A DNA stretch of 36,721 bases. Source: CAYLLT01 sp964591605 (lineage in GTDB: Bacteria; Planctomycetota; Phycisphaerae; UBA1845; PWPN01). Numbering within the stretch: position 1 is the first letter of the stretch; each line of letters starts with the position of its first letter. A program made the position numbers and the translations under genes. The DNA lies in assembly GCA_964591605.1 (NCBI GenBank), contig CAZQEN010000028.1, positions 1 through 36,721 on the forward strand, written 5' to 3'. Positions 6,453 to 13,937 of this stretch are shown one piece after another. A model generated the notes under the pieces. It had not been told where the DNA came from. It did not search any database and saw only the letters and a list, made by a program, of their open reading frames with translations.

Positions 6453-8186
6453 ATGGCAGGCCAACCGAAAGCACCATTCTACATCGCACTGGTTCTCGTG
6501 GTGGCGGGGCTCATCACGTTCGCGGTCTACCGCAGCGACGTGTTCGCGCCCAGGGAGAAGAAGGGCGATACCGGCGACCTGCAACTGCCGTCTGCCCAGC
6601 AGGTCGAGAATCCGGCGGGCGCGGACGGTGTGACGACGGTCAAGGAGTACTCGTTCCGGCCGGCGGAGCGGCTGCCGGCCGTCAAGGGAACATCCGCCTA
6701 CAAGCCGCTCGAGAACAACACGGTCCGCTTTGCCCTCAACGTGTGGGCGGGCTGGGCACCGATCATCCTGGCCAACGACGGGTTCAAACCCGGCAAGACG
6801 TGGAAGACGCCCGACGGCCAGGAATTCAAGATCGAGCTGGTGCTGATCGACAATCCGGTGGCCATGCGCGACGCCTACGCCGCTGGGGACGTGCACATTG
6901 GCTGGGCGACGCTCGACATGGTGCCGTTGTTCATGGAGGGCTTCGTCGATACCGCCGGCAAGCCGCGCGACAGCCGCGTGATGCCGCGCATCTATCAGCA
7001 GGTGGACTGGTCCAACGGCGGCGACGGGATTGTCGTGCGCGACTACATCCGGACGGTCGCGGACCTGCGCGGCAAGCAGATGGTGCTCGCCCAGAACTCG
7101 CCATCGCAGTATTTCGCCTTGAACATGCTCGTGGCCGGCGGCGTGCAGCCCGGTGAAGTCAAGATGGTCTACACCGACGACGCGTTTCAGGCGGCGGCGG
7201 CGTTCAACGCTCAGAAGGACATCGCGGCCGCGGTGTCGTGGGCGCCCGACATCTACAACCTTGAGAAGGTCCAGGGCAACCGCCTGCTGGTCACGACGGC
7301 CACGGCCAACAAGCTCATCGCCGACGTCTGGTTCGCCCGGGCCGACTTCGCCAACGACCACATGGGCATCATCGAGTCGCTCGTGCGCGGCATCTTTGAC
7401 GCGATGGTCGACCTCAAGGACGAAGCGAAACGCAAGCGGGCCGCCGAGCTCATGGCCGCCGGCTACAACATCCCCGCGAGCGATACGCTGGGGATGCTCG
7501 GCGACGCCCACAGCACGAACTGGGCCGAGAACTTCCAGTTCTTCATGAACCAGAACAACCCGGCCAATTTCGAGCGCGTCTGGTCGCAGGCCTACTACCT
7601 CTACAAGCGGATCGGCTCGATCACGCATCAGCCTGTGCCGTTCGACCAGGTGATGGACTTCTCGATGATCGCCAAGCTCGGCAAGGAGCCCAAATACGCC
7701 CAGCAGAAAGACGAATACACCGTGCGCTTCGCACCCGCCTCGACGGGTGAGATCCGGGCCGAGAACGAGATCCTGACCAACACCGTCTTCATCCACTTCT
7801 TCCCCAACAGTTGGGACCTGCACAAGAAGGTCACCAAGAAGAAGGACGGCAAGGAGGTCGAAGAGATGTACGACCCGAACGTCGATTTCGTGCTCGAGGA
7901 CATCGCCAAGCTGGCCGGCCAGTTCGGCGCGGCGCGGATCATCATCGAGGGCCACACCGACAGCTCGATGCGCGGCCAGGTCCCGCCGGGCCTGGTCAAG
8001 GAGCTCTCGCTCCACCGCGCGAACGCGGTCAAACAGGCCCTGGTGGACAAGTACAAGCTCGACCCGAACCAGTTCGCCGTCGAAGGCGTCGGCTGGGACC
8101 GCCCGGCCAACCCCAGCGACCCGGACAACCACACGAAGAATCGGCGCGTCGAAGTCAAGGTGTTCCCGGCCGAGCGCTCGGGTTAG
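6453..8186 (+). CDS. ABC substrate-binding domain fused to OmpA-like peptidoglycan-binding domain
   Basis: This 577-residue protein has an N-terminal TM anchor or uncleaved signal (about 8-26), a Pro/Lys linker, then an NMT1/SsuA/TauA/NrtA-type substrate-binding domain (about 85-400). Signs of the latter are VRFALNVWAGWAPIILANDG, DVHIGWATLDMVPLFMEG, LRGKQMVLAQNSPSQYFALN and AAAVSWAPDIYNLEKVQGN. The C-terminal 140 residues are an OmpA-C domain: NTVFIHFFPNSWDL, EGHTDSS (499-505, with the conserved Asp), LSLHRANAVKQAL and NHTKNRRVEVKV (conserved Arg after Asn). OmpA-C domains bind diaminopimelate in peptidoglycan. The protein would thus link the inner membrane, a ligand and the wall. The permease and ATPase genes directly follow, so it is probably their receptor. 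The ligand is unknown: the family covers nitrate, sulfonates, thiamine precursors and others. Confidence 0.9.
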   Translation: MAGQPKAPFYIALVLVVAGLITFAVYRSDVFAPREKKGDTGDLQLPSAQQVENPAGADGVTTVKEYSFRPAERLPAVKGTSAYKPLENNTVRFALNVWAGWAPIILANDGFKPGKTWKTPDGQEFKIELVLIDNPVAMRDAYAAGDVHIGWATLDMVPLFMEGFVDTAGKPRDSRVMPRIYQQVDWSNGGDGIVVRDYIRTVADLRGKQMVLAQNSPSQYFALNMLVAGGVQPGEVKMVYTDDAFQAAAAFNAQKDIAAAVSWAPDIYNLEKVQGNRLLVTTATANKLIADVWFARADFANDHMGIIESLVRGIFDAMVDLKDEAKRKRAAELMAAGYNIPASDTLGMLGDAHSTNWAENFQFFMNQNNPANFERVWSQAYYLYKRIGSITHQPVPFDQVMDFSMIAKLGKEPKYAQQKDEYTVRFAPASTGEIRAENEILTNTVFIHFFPNSWDLHKKVTKKKDGKEVEEMYDPNVDFVLEDIAKLAGQFGAARIIIEGHTDSSMRGQVPPGLVKELSLHRANAVKQALVDKYKLDPNQFAVEGVGWDRPANPSDPDNHTKNRRVEVKVFPAERSG

Positions 8187-8209
8187 TCGCGCGGCAGGTC
8201 CACGCTGCC

Positions 8210-8344
8210 GAATGTCTGATGTCCAATGCCCAAATGTCTAAAGAATGACCCAATGACTGACAAACAGAGTGACTACGGGCATTGGACATCCGGGCTTCGG
8301 CATTAGTCATTCTTTAGTCATTGGGATTCAGGCATTAGACATTC
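8210..8344. repeat. Imperfect inverted repeat, AATGTCTAATGAC family
   Basis: The region starts GAATGTCTGATGTCC and ends in GGCATTAGACATTC, its imperfect reverse complement. Internal units TCTAAAGAATGACCCAATGACTG and its inverse (CATTCTTTAGTCATTGGG) extend the pairing over about 50 bases per arm. It fills the gap before the permease gene and has much lower GC than the flanking genes. It is a dispersed-type repeat; a smaller relative built of AATGACGAA words lies at 10535-10687. Confidence 0.8.
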
Positions 8345-8370
8345 CGTCGGACATCTCCCTGGGGGCTTGA

Positions 8371-9273
8371 TTGCTACACTGGCTGCGTCTTCGAAACGAG
8401 GTTCCCTGGTGGCGGGCCATCCTCTACGGCATCGCCTGCCTGGGCGTGTGCCTGCTGCTCTGGTGGGCCGCGACGCGCGGCGACCCCGAGAGCCGTCTCA
8501 TCAGCCCGGCCGTCCTGCCCAGTCCGGGTGAAACCTTCGGCAGCTTCCACAGCCTCTGGTTCGATCGTGCCCTCACGCGCAATCTGTGGGCCAGTCTGCG
8601 CCGCGTGGTCCTGGGCTTCGGCCTGGCCACGATCGTTGGCGTGCCGCTCGGCATCCTCGCCGGCTGCTTCTTCGGGTTCAAAGCCTTTCTGTCGCCCCTG
8701 GCCATCTTTGGACGCAATATCCCCATTGCGGCCCTGATTCCGCTCACCTTCTCGCTCTTCGGCATCGGCGAGCAGCAGAAGATCATGTTCATCTTCATCG
8801 CCTGCGTCGCGTTCATCTTCTCTGACTCGGCCCAAGCGGTCATGGACGTCGCCGACCGCTACATCGATACCGCCTACACGCTCGGAGCGCGGCGTTATCA
8901 GGTGATCCTGAAGGTGCTGGTGCCCCTGGCGCTGCCGGCCATCTTCGATTCGCTCCGCCTGCTGTTCGGACTCGCGTTCGGCTACATCATGCTGGCCGAG
9001 CTGGTCAAGTTCGGCGGCGAGTCCGGCGGCCTGGGCGACCTCATCATCATGTCGCAGCGGCGCGGGCTCAAAGAGCACATCCTGCTGGTGCTCATGATCA
9101 TCCCGGTGGTCGCGCTCGCCATCGACCGCATCCTTTTCTGGATTCAACGGGAGCTCTTCCCCTATCGTTATGGCGGCGCGGGCATCCTGCATTCGGGCGT
9201 CCGCGTGGTGCTGCACCGATGGGAGGATTTCAAGAACCTGTTCCGCCCTCGCAGCGTGGAGCAGCGCCCCTGA
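8371..9273 (+). CDS. ABC transporter permease, SsuC/TauC/NrtB type
   Basis: This 300-residue inner-membrane protein has about six TM segments. Residues 15-33 form the first (AILYGIACLGVCLLLWWAA), and a cluster of helices spans about 75-260. The EAA-type coupling loop is clear (DTAYTLGARRYQVILKVLVP then LALPAIFDSLR); it docks on the ABC ATPase. LRRVVLGFGLATIVGVPLGI is the family's N-terminal core motif. The length is slightly above the usual 250-270 because of a basic C-terminal tail of about 35 residues (HRWEDFKNLFRPRS). The start is TTG 8371 after a GGGGG stretch; no better start keeps the first TM. The SBP-OmpA gene lies upstream and the ATPase gene downstream. Importer function is inferred from the family. 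Confidence 0.88.
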   Translation: MLHWLRLRNEVPWWRAILYGIACLGVCLLLWWAATRGDPESRLISPAVLPSPGETFGSFHSLWFDRALTRNLWASLRRVVLGFGLATIVGVPLGILAGCFFGFKAFLSPLAIFGRNIPIAALIPLTFSLFGIGEQQKIMFIFIACVAFIFSDSAQAVMDVADRYIDTAYTLGARRYQVILKVLVPLALPAIFDSLRLLFGLAFGYIMLAELVKFGGESGGLGDLIIMSQRRGLKEHILLVLMIIPVVALAIDRILFWIQRELFPYRYGGAGILHSGVRVVLHRWEDFKNLFRPRSVEQRP

Positions 9274-9284
9274 GTGGATCGGGC

Positions 9285-9455
9285 GTGCGACGGCCGCGAC
9301 GCCGCTTTGGCTTTTGGGAGTGCGGCGGCCGCGACGCCGCTTTGGCTCTACGCGGAGCGTTTGGGCTCCGAGGGGGACGCGCCGGTGATTCGAATGCAAC
9401 TGAGAAAGCGGCTCCGCCGCGAGTGAAAGCGGCGTCTCAGCCGCCGCACTCCCAA
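9285..9455. repeat. GTGCGGCGGCCGCGACGCCG repeat copies
   Basis: Two direct copies of a 28-base unit (9285-9312 and 9320-9347) differ at one base. An inverted copy lies at 9426-9455, extended by TTGGGAGT shared with the second direct copy. Together they fill the gap between permease and ATPase genes. Chance translations of this region on the minus strand read GVRRLRRRF-like strings and are not genes. Confidence 0.85.
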
Positions 9456-9481
9456 TAATGACGCTTCACGGCTTCTGACAC

Positions 9482-10504
9482 ATGAACGATCTTCCCACAC
9501 AGCCCGATCGTAACTCAGCCGCCGCTGCTCCTCCGGCGACTCCCGCCGGGTCTGCGCCCGCGGTCCCCGCCGCGGCGGAGTCTGCCGCAACCCCCACGAA
9601 GGCTGCGCTCGTATCGGCCGCACCAGAAGGCCACACCGTCGTCTCCCCGGTGGGCATGGGCAAGGTGGTCGCCCCGGCCGGAGCCGATGCGGCACCGCAG
9701 CGCCCGCACATCGTCCAGTTCAAGAACGTCACCAAGACGTACAACGCCGGCCGGCCCAACGCGTACACCGCCATCCGCGACGTGACGTTCACGGTGGCCG
9801 ACCTGCCGGGCAAAGGCGAGTTCGTCTGCGTCCTCGGTCCGAGCGGCTGCGGCAAATCGACGATTCTGCGGCTCATCGCCGGCCTCGAGCCCCAGCACCC
9901 CCCCACCGTCGGCGAGGTGCTCGTGCTGGGCCAGCCGGTGACCGGGCCCGGCTCGGACCGCGGCATGGTCTTTCAGGACTACACCAGCTTCGATCACCGC
10001 GACGTGCTCGACAACGTGACCTTCGGGCTCGAGTGCCGCGGGATGCCGCGCCAGGAGCGCTGCGAACTCGGCCGCCAATGGCTCAAAAACGTCGGCTTGA
10101 GCGTCGAGACGGACCAGCACAAGTACCCGCACGAGCTCTCGGGCGGCATGCGCCAGAGGGTCGCCATCGCCCGCACGCTGGCTCTCAAGCCGCGGATCAT
10201 CCTCATGGACGAGCCGTTCGGCGCCCTCGACCCGCAGACGCGCATGAACATGCAGGACCTGCTCGTACGGCTCTGGCGCGAGGTTCAGGCGACCGTCTTC
10301 TTCGTGACCCACTCGATCGAGGAGGCGGTCTTCCTGGGCGACCGCGTCTATATCTTGAGCAACGCTCCGGGTACGCTGTTGCGCGAGCTGGAGGTCGAGC
10401 CGGCCGACCGCCCCAGCCGCGAGATGCATCGCGAGCCGCGATTCCAGGAGACGGTGTTCTATATCCGCGACCTGATCAGCAAGCTGGAAGAGGGAAAGGC
10501 GTAG
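9482..10504 (+). CDS. ABC transporter ATPase, SsuB/TauB/NrtD type, with Ala/Pro-rich N-terminal extension
   Basis: This 340-residue protein has all ABC signatures: Walker A GPSGCGKST (119-127), Q-loop Gln165 (MVFQDY), signature LSGGMRQR (219-226), Walker B IILMDEP (239-245) with D-loop GALD, and H-loop His277 (FVTHSIEEAV). Those motifs match the nitrate/sulfonate/taurine importer branch and fit the permease and SBP next door. The first 75 residues are a low-complexity Ala/Pro/Thr/Ser tail absent from typical 250-270-residue members. The real start could therefore be an internal one near the ABC core (for example Met59), but codon use stays uniform and no stop interrupts. No clear Shine-Dalgarno sequence precedes the ATG at 9482. 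It is cytoplasmic and powers the predicted transporter. Confidence 0.9.
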   Translation: MNDLPTQPDRNSAAAAPPATPAGSAPAVPAAAESAATPTKAALVSAAPEGHTVVSPVGMGKVVAPAGADAAPQRPHIVQFKNVTKTYNAGRPNAYTAIRDVTFTVADLPGKGEFVCVLGPSGCGKSTILRLIAGLEPQHPPTVGEVLVLGQPVTGPGSDRGMVFQDYTSFDHRDVLDNVTFGLECRGMPRQERCELGRQWLKNVGLSVETDQHKYPHELSGGMRQRVAIARTLALKPRIILMDEPFGALDPQTRMNMQDLLVRLWREVQATVFFVTHSIEEAVFLGDRVYILSNAPGTLLRELEVEPADRPSREMHREPRFQETVFYIRDLISKLEEGKA

Positions 10505-10534
10505 TCGGGTTCGGTACCAAAAAACAGTGCGGGA

Positions 10535-10687
10535 GAATGACAAATGACGAAACCGGAATGTCGAATGAATGACGAATGACGAAGCCAGAAGGAAGGGGCA
10601 CACGTCCCCATTCGTCATTCGAGTTCCGTCATTGATTCGTCCCGCCACGGCGGATCCTCGACATTCGGATTTCGTCATTCTGATTCC
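10535..10687. repeat. AATGACGAA-type repeat cluster
   Basis: Words AATGACGAAAcCCGGAATGTCGA and AATGACGAATGACGAA lie at 10535-10585. Their inverse (CGACATTCGGATTTCGTCATTC) lies at 10659-10680, with CATTCGTCATTCGAG in between. It fills the gap between the ATPase and the last gene of the block. The frame of the next gene stays open through the repeat, which makes its N-terminus look longer than it is. Confidence 0.8.
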
Positions 10688-10703
10688 CCCAGAAGGTGGG
10701 CGT

Positions 10704-11561
10704 TTGCGTTTCACCAGGTACCTCAAGAAGGCCTTCCTCAACCGCTGGAATCTGCTGATTGCCGGCGGGGCGATGGCCTTTGCGCTGATCAGCAGGCAGG
10801 CCGACGTCTTCGTGCCGCTCGTGCTCGCGGGCGAGGTCGCCTACGTCGGCCTGCTGGCCACGCGCCCGAAGTTCCAGGCCTACGTGGACGCCCAGGAATA
10901 CAAGGCGATTCGCGCGACCGGCCCCGGCAATACCGAGCAGACGCTGCAGACGATCATGCGCTCGCTGCCGCCGCGGTCCATCGAGCGGTTCGAGGCACTG
11001 CGCACCCGCTGCCTGGAACTGCGCCAGATCGCCACGCAGCTCAAGAACCCCGGCGGGCTCGAAGCGTCGCTGGGCCTCGAAAAATCCCAGCTCGCCGGCC
11101 TCGACCGCCTTTTGTGGATCTACCTGCGCATGCTTTTTACGCAGCATGCCCTCGAGCGGTTCCTGGCCAAGACCAGCGAAAACCAGATTCAGGAGGATAT
11201 CCGCGACCTCGAAGCCAAGCTCGCCTCGGTGAGCCGCATCACTGACGAGCAGCAGCGCCAGAAGTTCACCCGGACGCTCGAAGACAACCTGCAGACCTGC
11301 CGCGACCGCCTCGCCAACTACCAGAAGGCCCGGGCCAATTGCGACTTCATGCAGCTCGAGATCGACCGGCTCGAAAACAAGATCCGCTCGCTCAGTGAGC
11401 TGGCCGTCAACCGCCAGGAGCCCGATTTCGTCTCCGCCCAGGTCGACCAGGTCGCCTCCAGCATGCTCCAGACCGAGCAGACCATGAACGACCTGCGTTT
11501 CGCCACCGGGCTCGACACGGTCGAAGAAACCGCCCCCGCCCTGCTCCAGGAGCGGGCATGA
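10704..11561 (+). CDS. Two-TM protein with long cytoplasmic coiled coil
   Basis: I set the start at TTG 10704, which has AAGG seven bases upstream and gives MRFTRYLKKAFLNRWNLLIA. The longer frame from 10569 would translate the repeat. The 285-residue protein has a basic N-terminus, a probable TM hairpin (about 17-31 and 37-53: LLIAGGAMAFALISR, then FVPLVLAGEVAYVGLLA), and about 230 soluble residues. Of the latter, 150-245 form a charged coiled coil (IQEDIRDLEAKLASVSRITD and onward). I recognise no family. It closes the pspA/AAA/VWA/ABC block. A membrane-anchored coiled coil next to a PspA system suggests it may recruit PspA or the AAA ATPase; that is inference. It converges on the next gene with one base between the stop codons. 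Confidence 0.75.
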   Translation: MRFTRYLKKAFLNRWNLLIAGGAMAFALISRQADVFVPLVLAGEVAYVGLLATRPKFQAYVDAQEYKAIRATGPGNTEQTLQTIMRSLPPRSIERFEALRTRCLELRQIATQLKNPGGLEASLGLEKSQLAGLDRLLWIYLRMLFTQHALERFLAKTSENQIQEDIRDLEAKLASVSRITDEQQRQKFTRTLEDNLQTCRDRLANYQKARANCDFMQLEIDRLENKIRSLSELAVNRQEPDFVSAQVDQVASSMLQTEQTMNDLRFATGLDTVEETAPALLQERA

Positions 11562-11562
11562 C

Positions 11563-13935
11563 TCAGTCGACACACGCCAGGTCGACCGGTTGGCCGGCCC
11601 CGCCGTAGCAGCGCTGAAAGCGCCCGAAGTCGTCGCTGTCCACGTCCCCATCGCCATCCAGATCGGCCCTCGCACAGTCGACGACCCAGTGCACCGCCGG
11701 TCCGGATCGGCAGGCCCGCAGCACCTCCAGGTCATCCCCATCCACGTCGCCGTCGCTGTCAAAATCAGCGGGGCATGGACACGTCGGTCCCCAGCGGGCC
11801 CAGTAGGCCGACGCCTGCTCGCCGCCGGTCGCGCTGCCGACCGCGACGAAGTTTCCGCCGACGATAAGGTCACCCCCATGCACGGTCAGAGCGTGGGCCG
11901 GACGGCTGAGGCCCAGGCCAAGGGGCGACCAGGCCTGCCCATCCCAGCTCGCGACGCCGAAGACGGGCTGCCCGCCGGCGTGGCTGAACTCGCCCGCGGC
12001 GAAGAGGGCCCCTTCGTAGACGGCCAGCGCTTCCACGCTGTCGTTGGTGCCCGCACCGAGAGCGTGCCATTGCGCACCGTCCCAGCGGGCGATGTGACTC
12101 GCGGAGGTGCCGCCAGCGGTCGAGAATCCGCCGCCAGCAATTAGGTCTTCACCGTAGACCGTCAGCGATGCGAGAAGGCCACCCACACCCGCGCCCAGGG
12201 TGCGCCAGCTCGATCCGTCCCACGCGGCGATGTTCCCGGCGGTCACGCCGCCGGCGGAACCGAACTGGCCGCCGGCGATCAGTTCGCCGCTGTAAACCGT
12301 GAGCGACCACACCGGACCGTCCATCCCCGACCCCAGTGGCCGCCATACCGAGCCATCCCAGCGGGCGATGTGGTTGACGGGAACCCCGCCGGCCGTCGTG
12401 AATGTGCCGCCGGCGATGAGATCGCCGGCGTAAGAAGTGAGCGCCACGACGCCCCACACGTAGATGTCGTCCAGCCCCGTGCCGAGGGGCTGCCAATCCG
12501 CGCCATCCCAGCGTGCGACTCCATTCAAAGCCGGTCCGCCGGCGCCGAGAAACGAGCCGCCGGCGAACAGTTCGCCCGCGTGGACGAACAGGGTGTGGGC
12601 CACGCCGTCGAGCCCGCCACCGGCCGCCTGCCAGCCCTGGCCGTCCCACGCCGCGATGCGGGTCAGGCCGCTCTGCGCCGCGATCTGCCCCGCGCGGGTG
12701 AGCCAACCGCCGGCGAACAGCCGCCCGCCGTGCGACGCCAGCGCCGCCACGGCTCCCAGCGTGCCCGAACCGAGCGAATGCCACGCGGACCCGTCCCACG
12801 CCGCGATGTACGGCGCGCCCGGTTCGGTCACGTGCAGGGACCCACCGACGATGAGCATGGAGCCCATGCTTGCCAGGGCATAGACCCTCGAGTCCGGCAC
12901 CAATCCGCTCGGCACGGTTCCGACCGCGTGCCACGCGGACCCATCCCATCGGGCCAGACTCGTGGTGCTGACGCCGCCGGCGGCGCCGAAGGTGCCGCCC
13001 ACGATCAACTCCCCGTCATGCACCAGAAGAGCATCGACTTGGGCCATGGAAGTCGGCGACGCAGCGACGCCTGAGCCGAGAGGTCGCCATCGCGATCCAT
13101 CCCACCGGGCGATGTGGCTGATGTTGCCCGACTCGAAGTGCCCGCCTGCGATCAGCTCGCCGTTGTATACCCCCAGCGAGCTGACCCAGCCCGAGACCGA
13201 GCCCAGTCCGCTGGCCAGCCGGCGCCAGGTCGACCCATTCCAGGCGGCGACGTTCGTGGCGTCGACGCCGCCGGCCGTGTCGAACCGCCCGCCCGCGATC
13301 AACTCGCCGTTGTGGACGATCAGCGCCTCGATTCGGCCATCGGTGCCCGAGCCGAGCGGGTACCATGCTTGGCCGTCCCAGCGGGCGATGTGGTTAACCG
13401 TTAGGCCCCCGGCGGTGGTGAAGGAGCCCGCGGCGATGAGTTCGCCGTTGTAGACGGTCAGCGCGGGGACACCGGCGAACGTGACTCCGCCCGTGCCGGC
13501 ACCCAGGGGATGCCATTGCGTCCCGTCCCAGCGGGCGACGTTGTTGGCCTCGACGCCGCCGGCAGAGACAAACCGGCCGGCGGCGATCAGGTTGCCGTTG
13601 TACGCGCTCAACGCCGATACGCCCGCGGGGTGTATCGGCGACAAGTCGCCCATGCCCGTCCCGAACGGCCGCCAGGTGTCGCCGTCCCAGGCCGCGATGC
13701 CGTTGGCTACGACGTTCCCTGCGACGTCGAACGACCCGCCGACCACGAGCAGTTCCGGCTGCGGGCCGGCCCCGTCCGGATCCCACGTCATCGCAGCGCC
13801 GGCAGCGCCGTCCAGGCCCGGCAGACCCTCACCTGGCACCCAGTCGAATTCACACTGTGCTCGGGCGGATTGCATCGACGGCGGCGTGACCGCGGTCATC
13901 AACAGGAATGCGGTGCAACCTCCGGATCGAAACAT
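11563..13935 (-). CDS. Secreted repeat protein (delta-60/kelch-like) with C-terminal dockerin
   Basis: This 790-residue protein starts at ATG 13935, with GGAGAGG seven bases upstream; a GTG two codons earlier overlaps the upstream gene's stop. Residues 1-27 are a signal peptide (FLLMTAVTPPSMQSARAQ). The body is about 14 repeats of about 50 residues. The repeats follow the pattern (I/V)ARWDGxxWxPLGxGxxG then LxVYNGELIAGGxFxxAGG, and probably fold into one or two beta-propellers. The last 70 residues hold two calcium-binding loops (DFDSDGDVDGDDLEVLRACR and DLDGDGDVDSDDFGRFQRCY), the hallmark of type I dockerins. Dockerins bind cohesins; in planctomycetes they occur on many secreted proteins of unknown assembly. 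It lies directly downstream of the GMC flavoprotein gene (overlapping TGA/GTG), so it may be translated in coupling with it. Confidence 0.85.
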   Translation of the reverse strand: MFRSGGCTAFLLMTAVTPPSMQSARAQCEFDWVPGEGLPGLDGAAGAAMTWDPDGAGPQPELLVVGGSFDVAGNVVANGIAAWDGDTWRPFGTGMGDLSPIHPAGVSALSAYNGNLIAAGRFVSAGGVEANNVARWDGTQWHPLGAGTGGVTFAGVPALTVYNGELIAAGSFTTAGGLTVNHIARWDGQAWYPLGSGTDGRIEALIVHNGELIAGGRFDTAGGVDATNVAAWNGSTWRRLASGLGSVSGWVSSLGVYNGELIAGGHFESGNISHIARWDGSRWRPLGSGVAASPTSMAQVDALLVHDGELIVGGTFGAAGGVSTTSLARWDGSAWHAVGTVPSGLVPDSRVYALASMGSMLIVGGSLHVTEPGAPYIAAWDGSAWHSLGSGTLGAVAALASHGGRLFAGGWLTRAGQIAAQSGLTRIAAWDGQGWQAAGGGLDGVAHTLFVHAGELFAGGSFLGAGGPALNGVARWDGADWQPLGTGLDDIYVWGVVALTSYAGDLIAGGTFTTAGGVPVNHIARWDGSVWRPLGSGMDGPVWSLTVYSGELIAGGQFGSAGGVTAGNIAAWDGSSWRTLGAGVGGLLASLTVYGEDLIAGGGFSTAGGTSASHIARWDGAQWHALGAGTNDSVEALAVYEGALFAAGEFSHAGGQPVFGVASWDGQAWSPLGLGLSRPAHALTVHGGDLIVGGNFVAVGSATGGEQASAYWARWGPTCPCPADFDSDGDVDGDDLEVLRACRSGPAVHWVVDCARADLDGDGDVDSDDFGRFQRCYGGAGQPVDLACVD

Positions 13936-13937
13936 GC

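Noticed and set aside
6333..8132. 599-codon open frame on the minus strand
   Set aside because: It is antisense to the SBP-OmpA gene, whose motifs are unmistakable. The reverse frame is open only because of high GC at third positions and reads as His/Arg/Val/Asp-rich nonsense.
10569..10703. Upstream extension of the two-TM coiled-coil protein
   Set aside because: The extra 45 codons translate the AATGACGAA repeat; a start at 10704 with a ribosome site gives a sensible membrane protein.
11563..13935. Treating the regular DNA periodicity here and at 29633-32056 as tandem DNA repeats or CRISPR
   Set aside because: The period of about 150 bases encodes protein repeats with synonymous variation; the units are not identical DNA.
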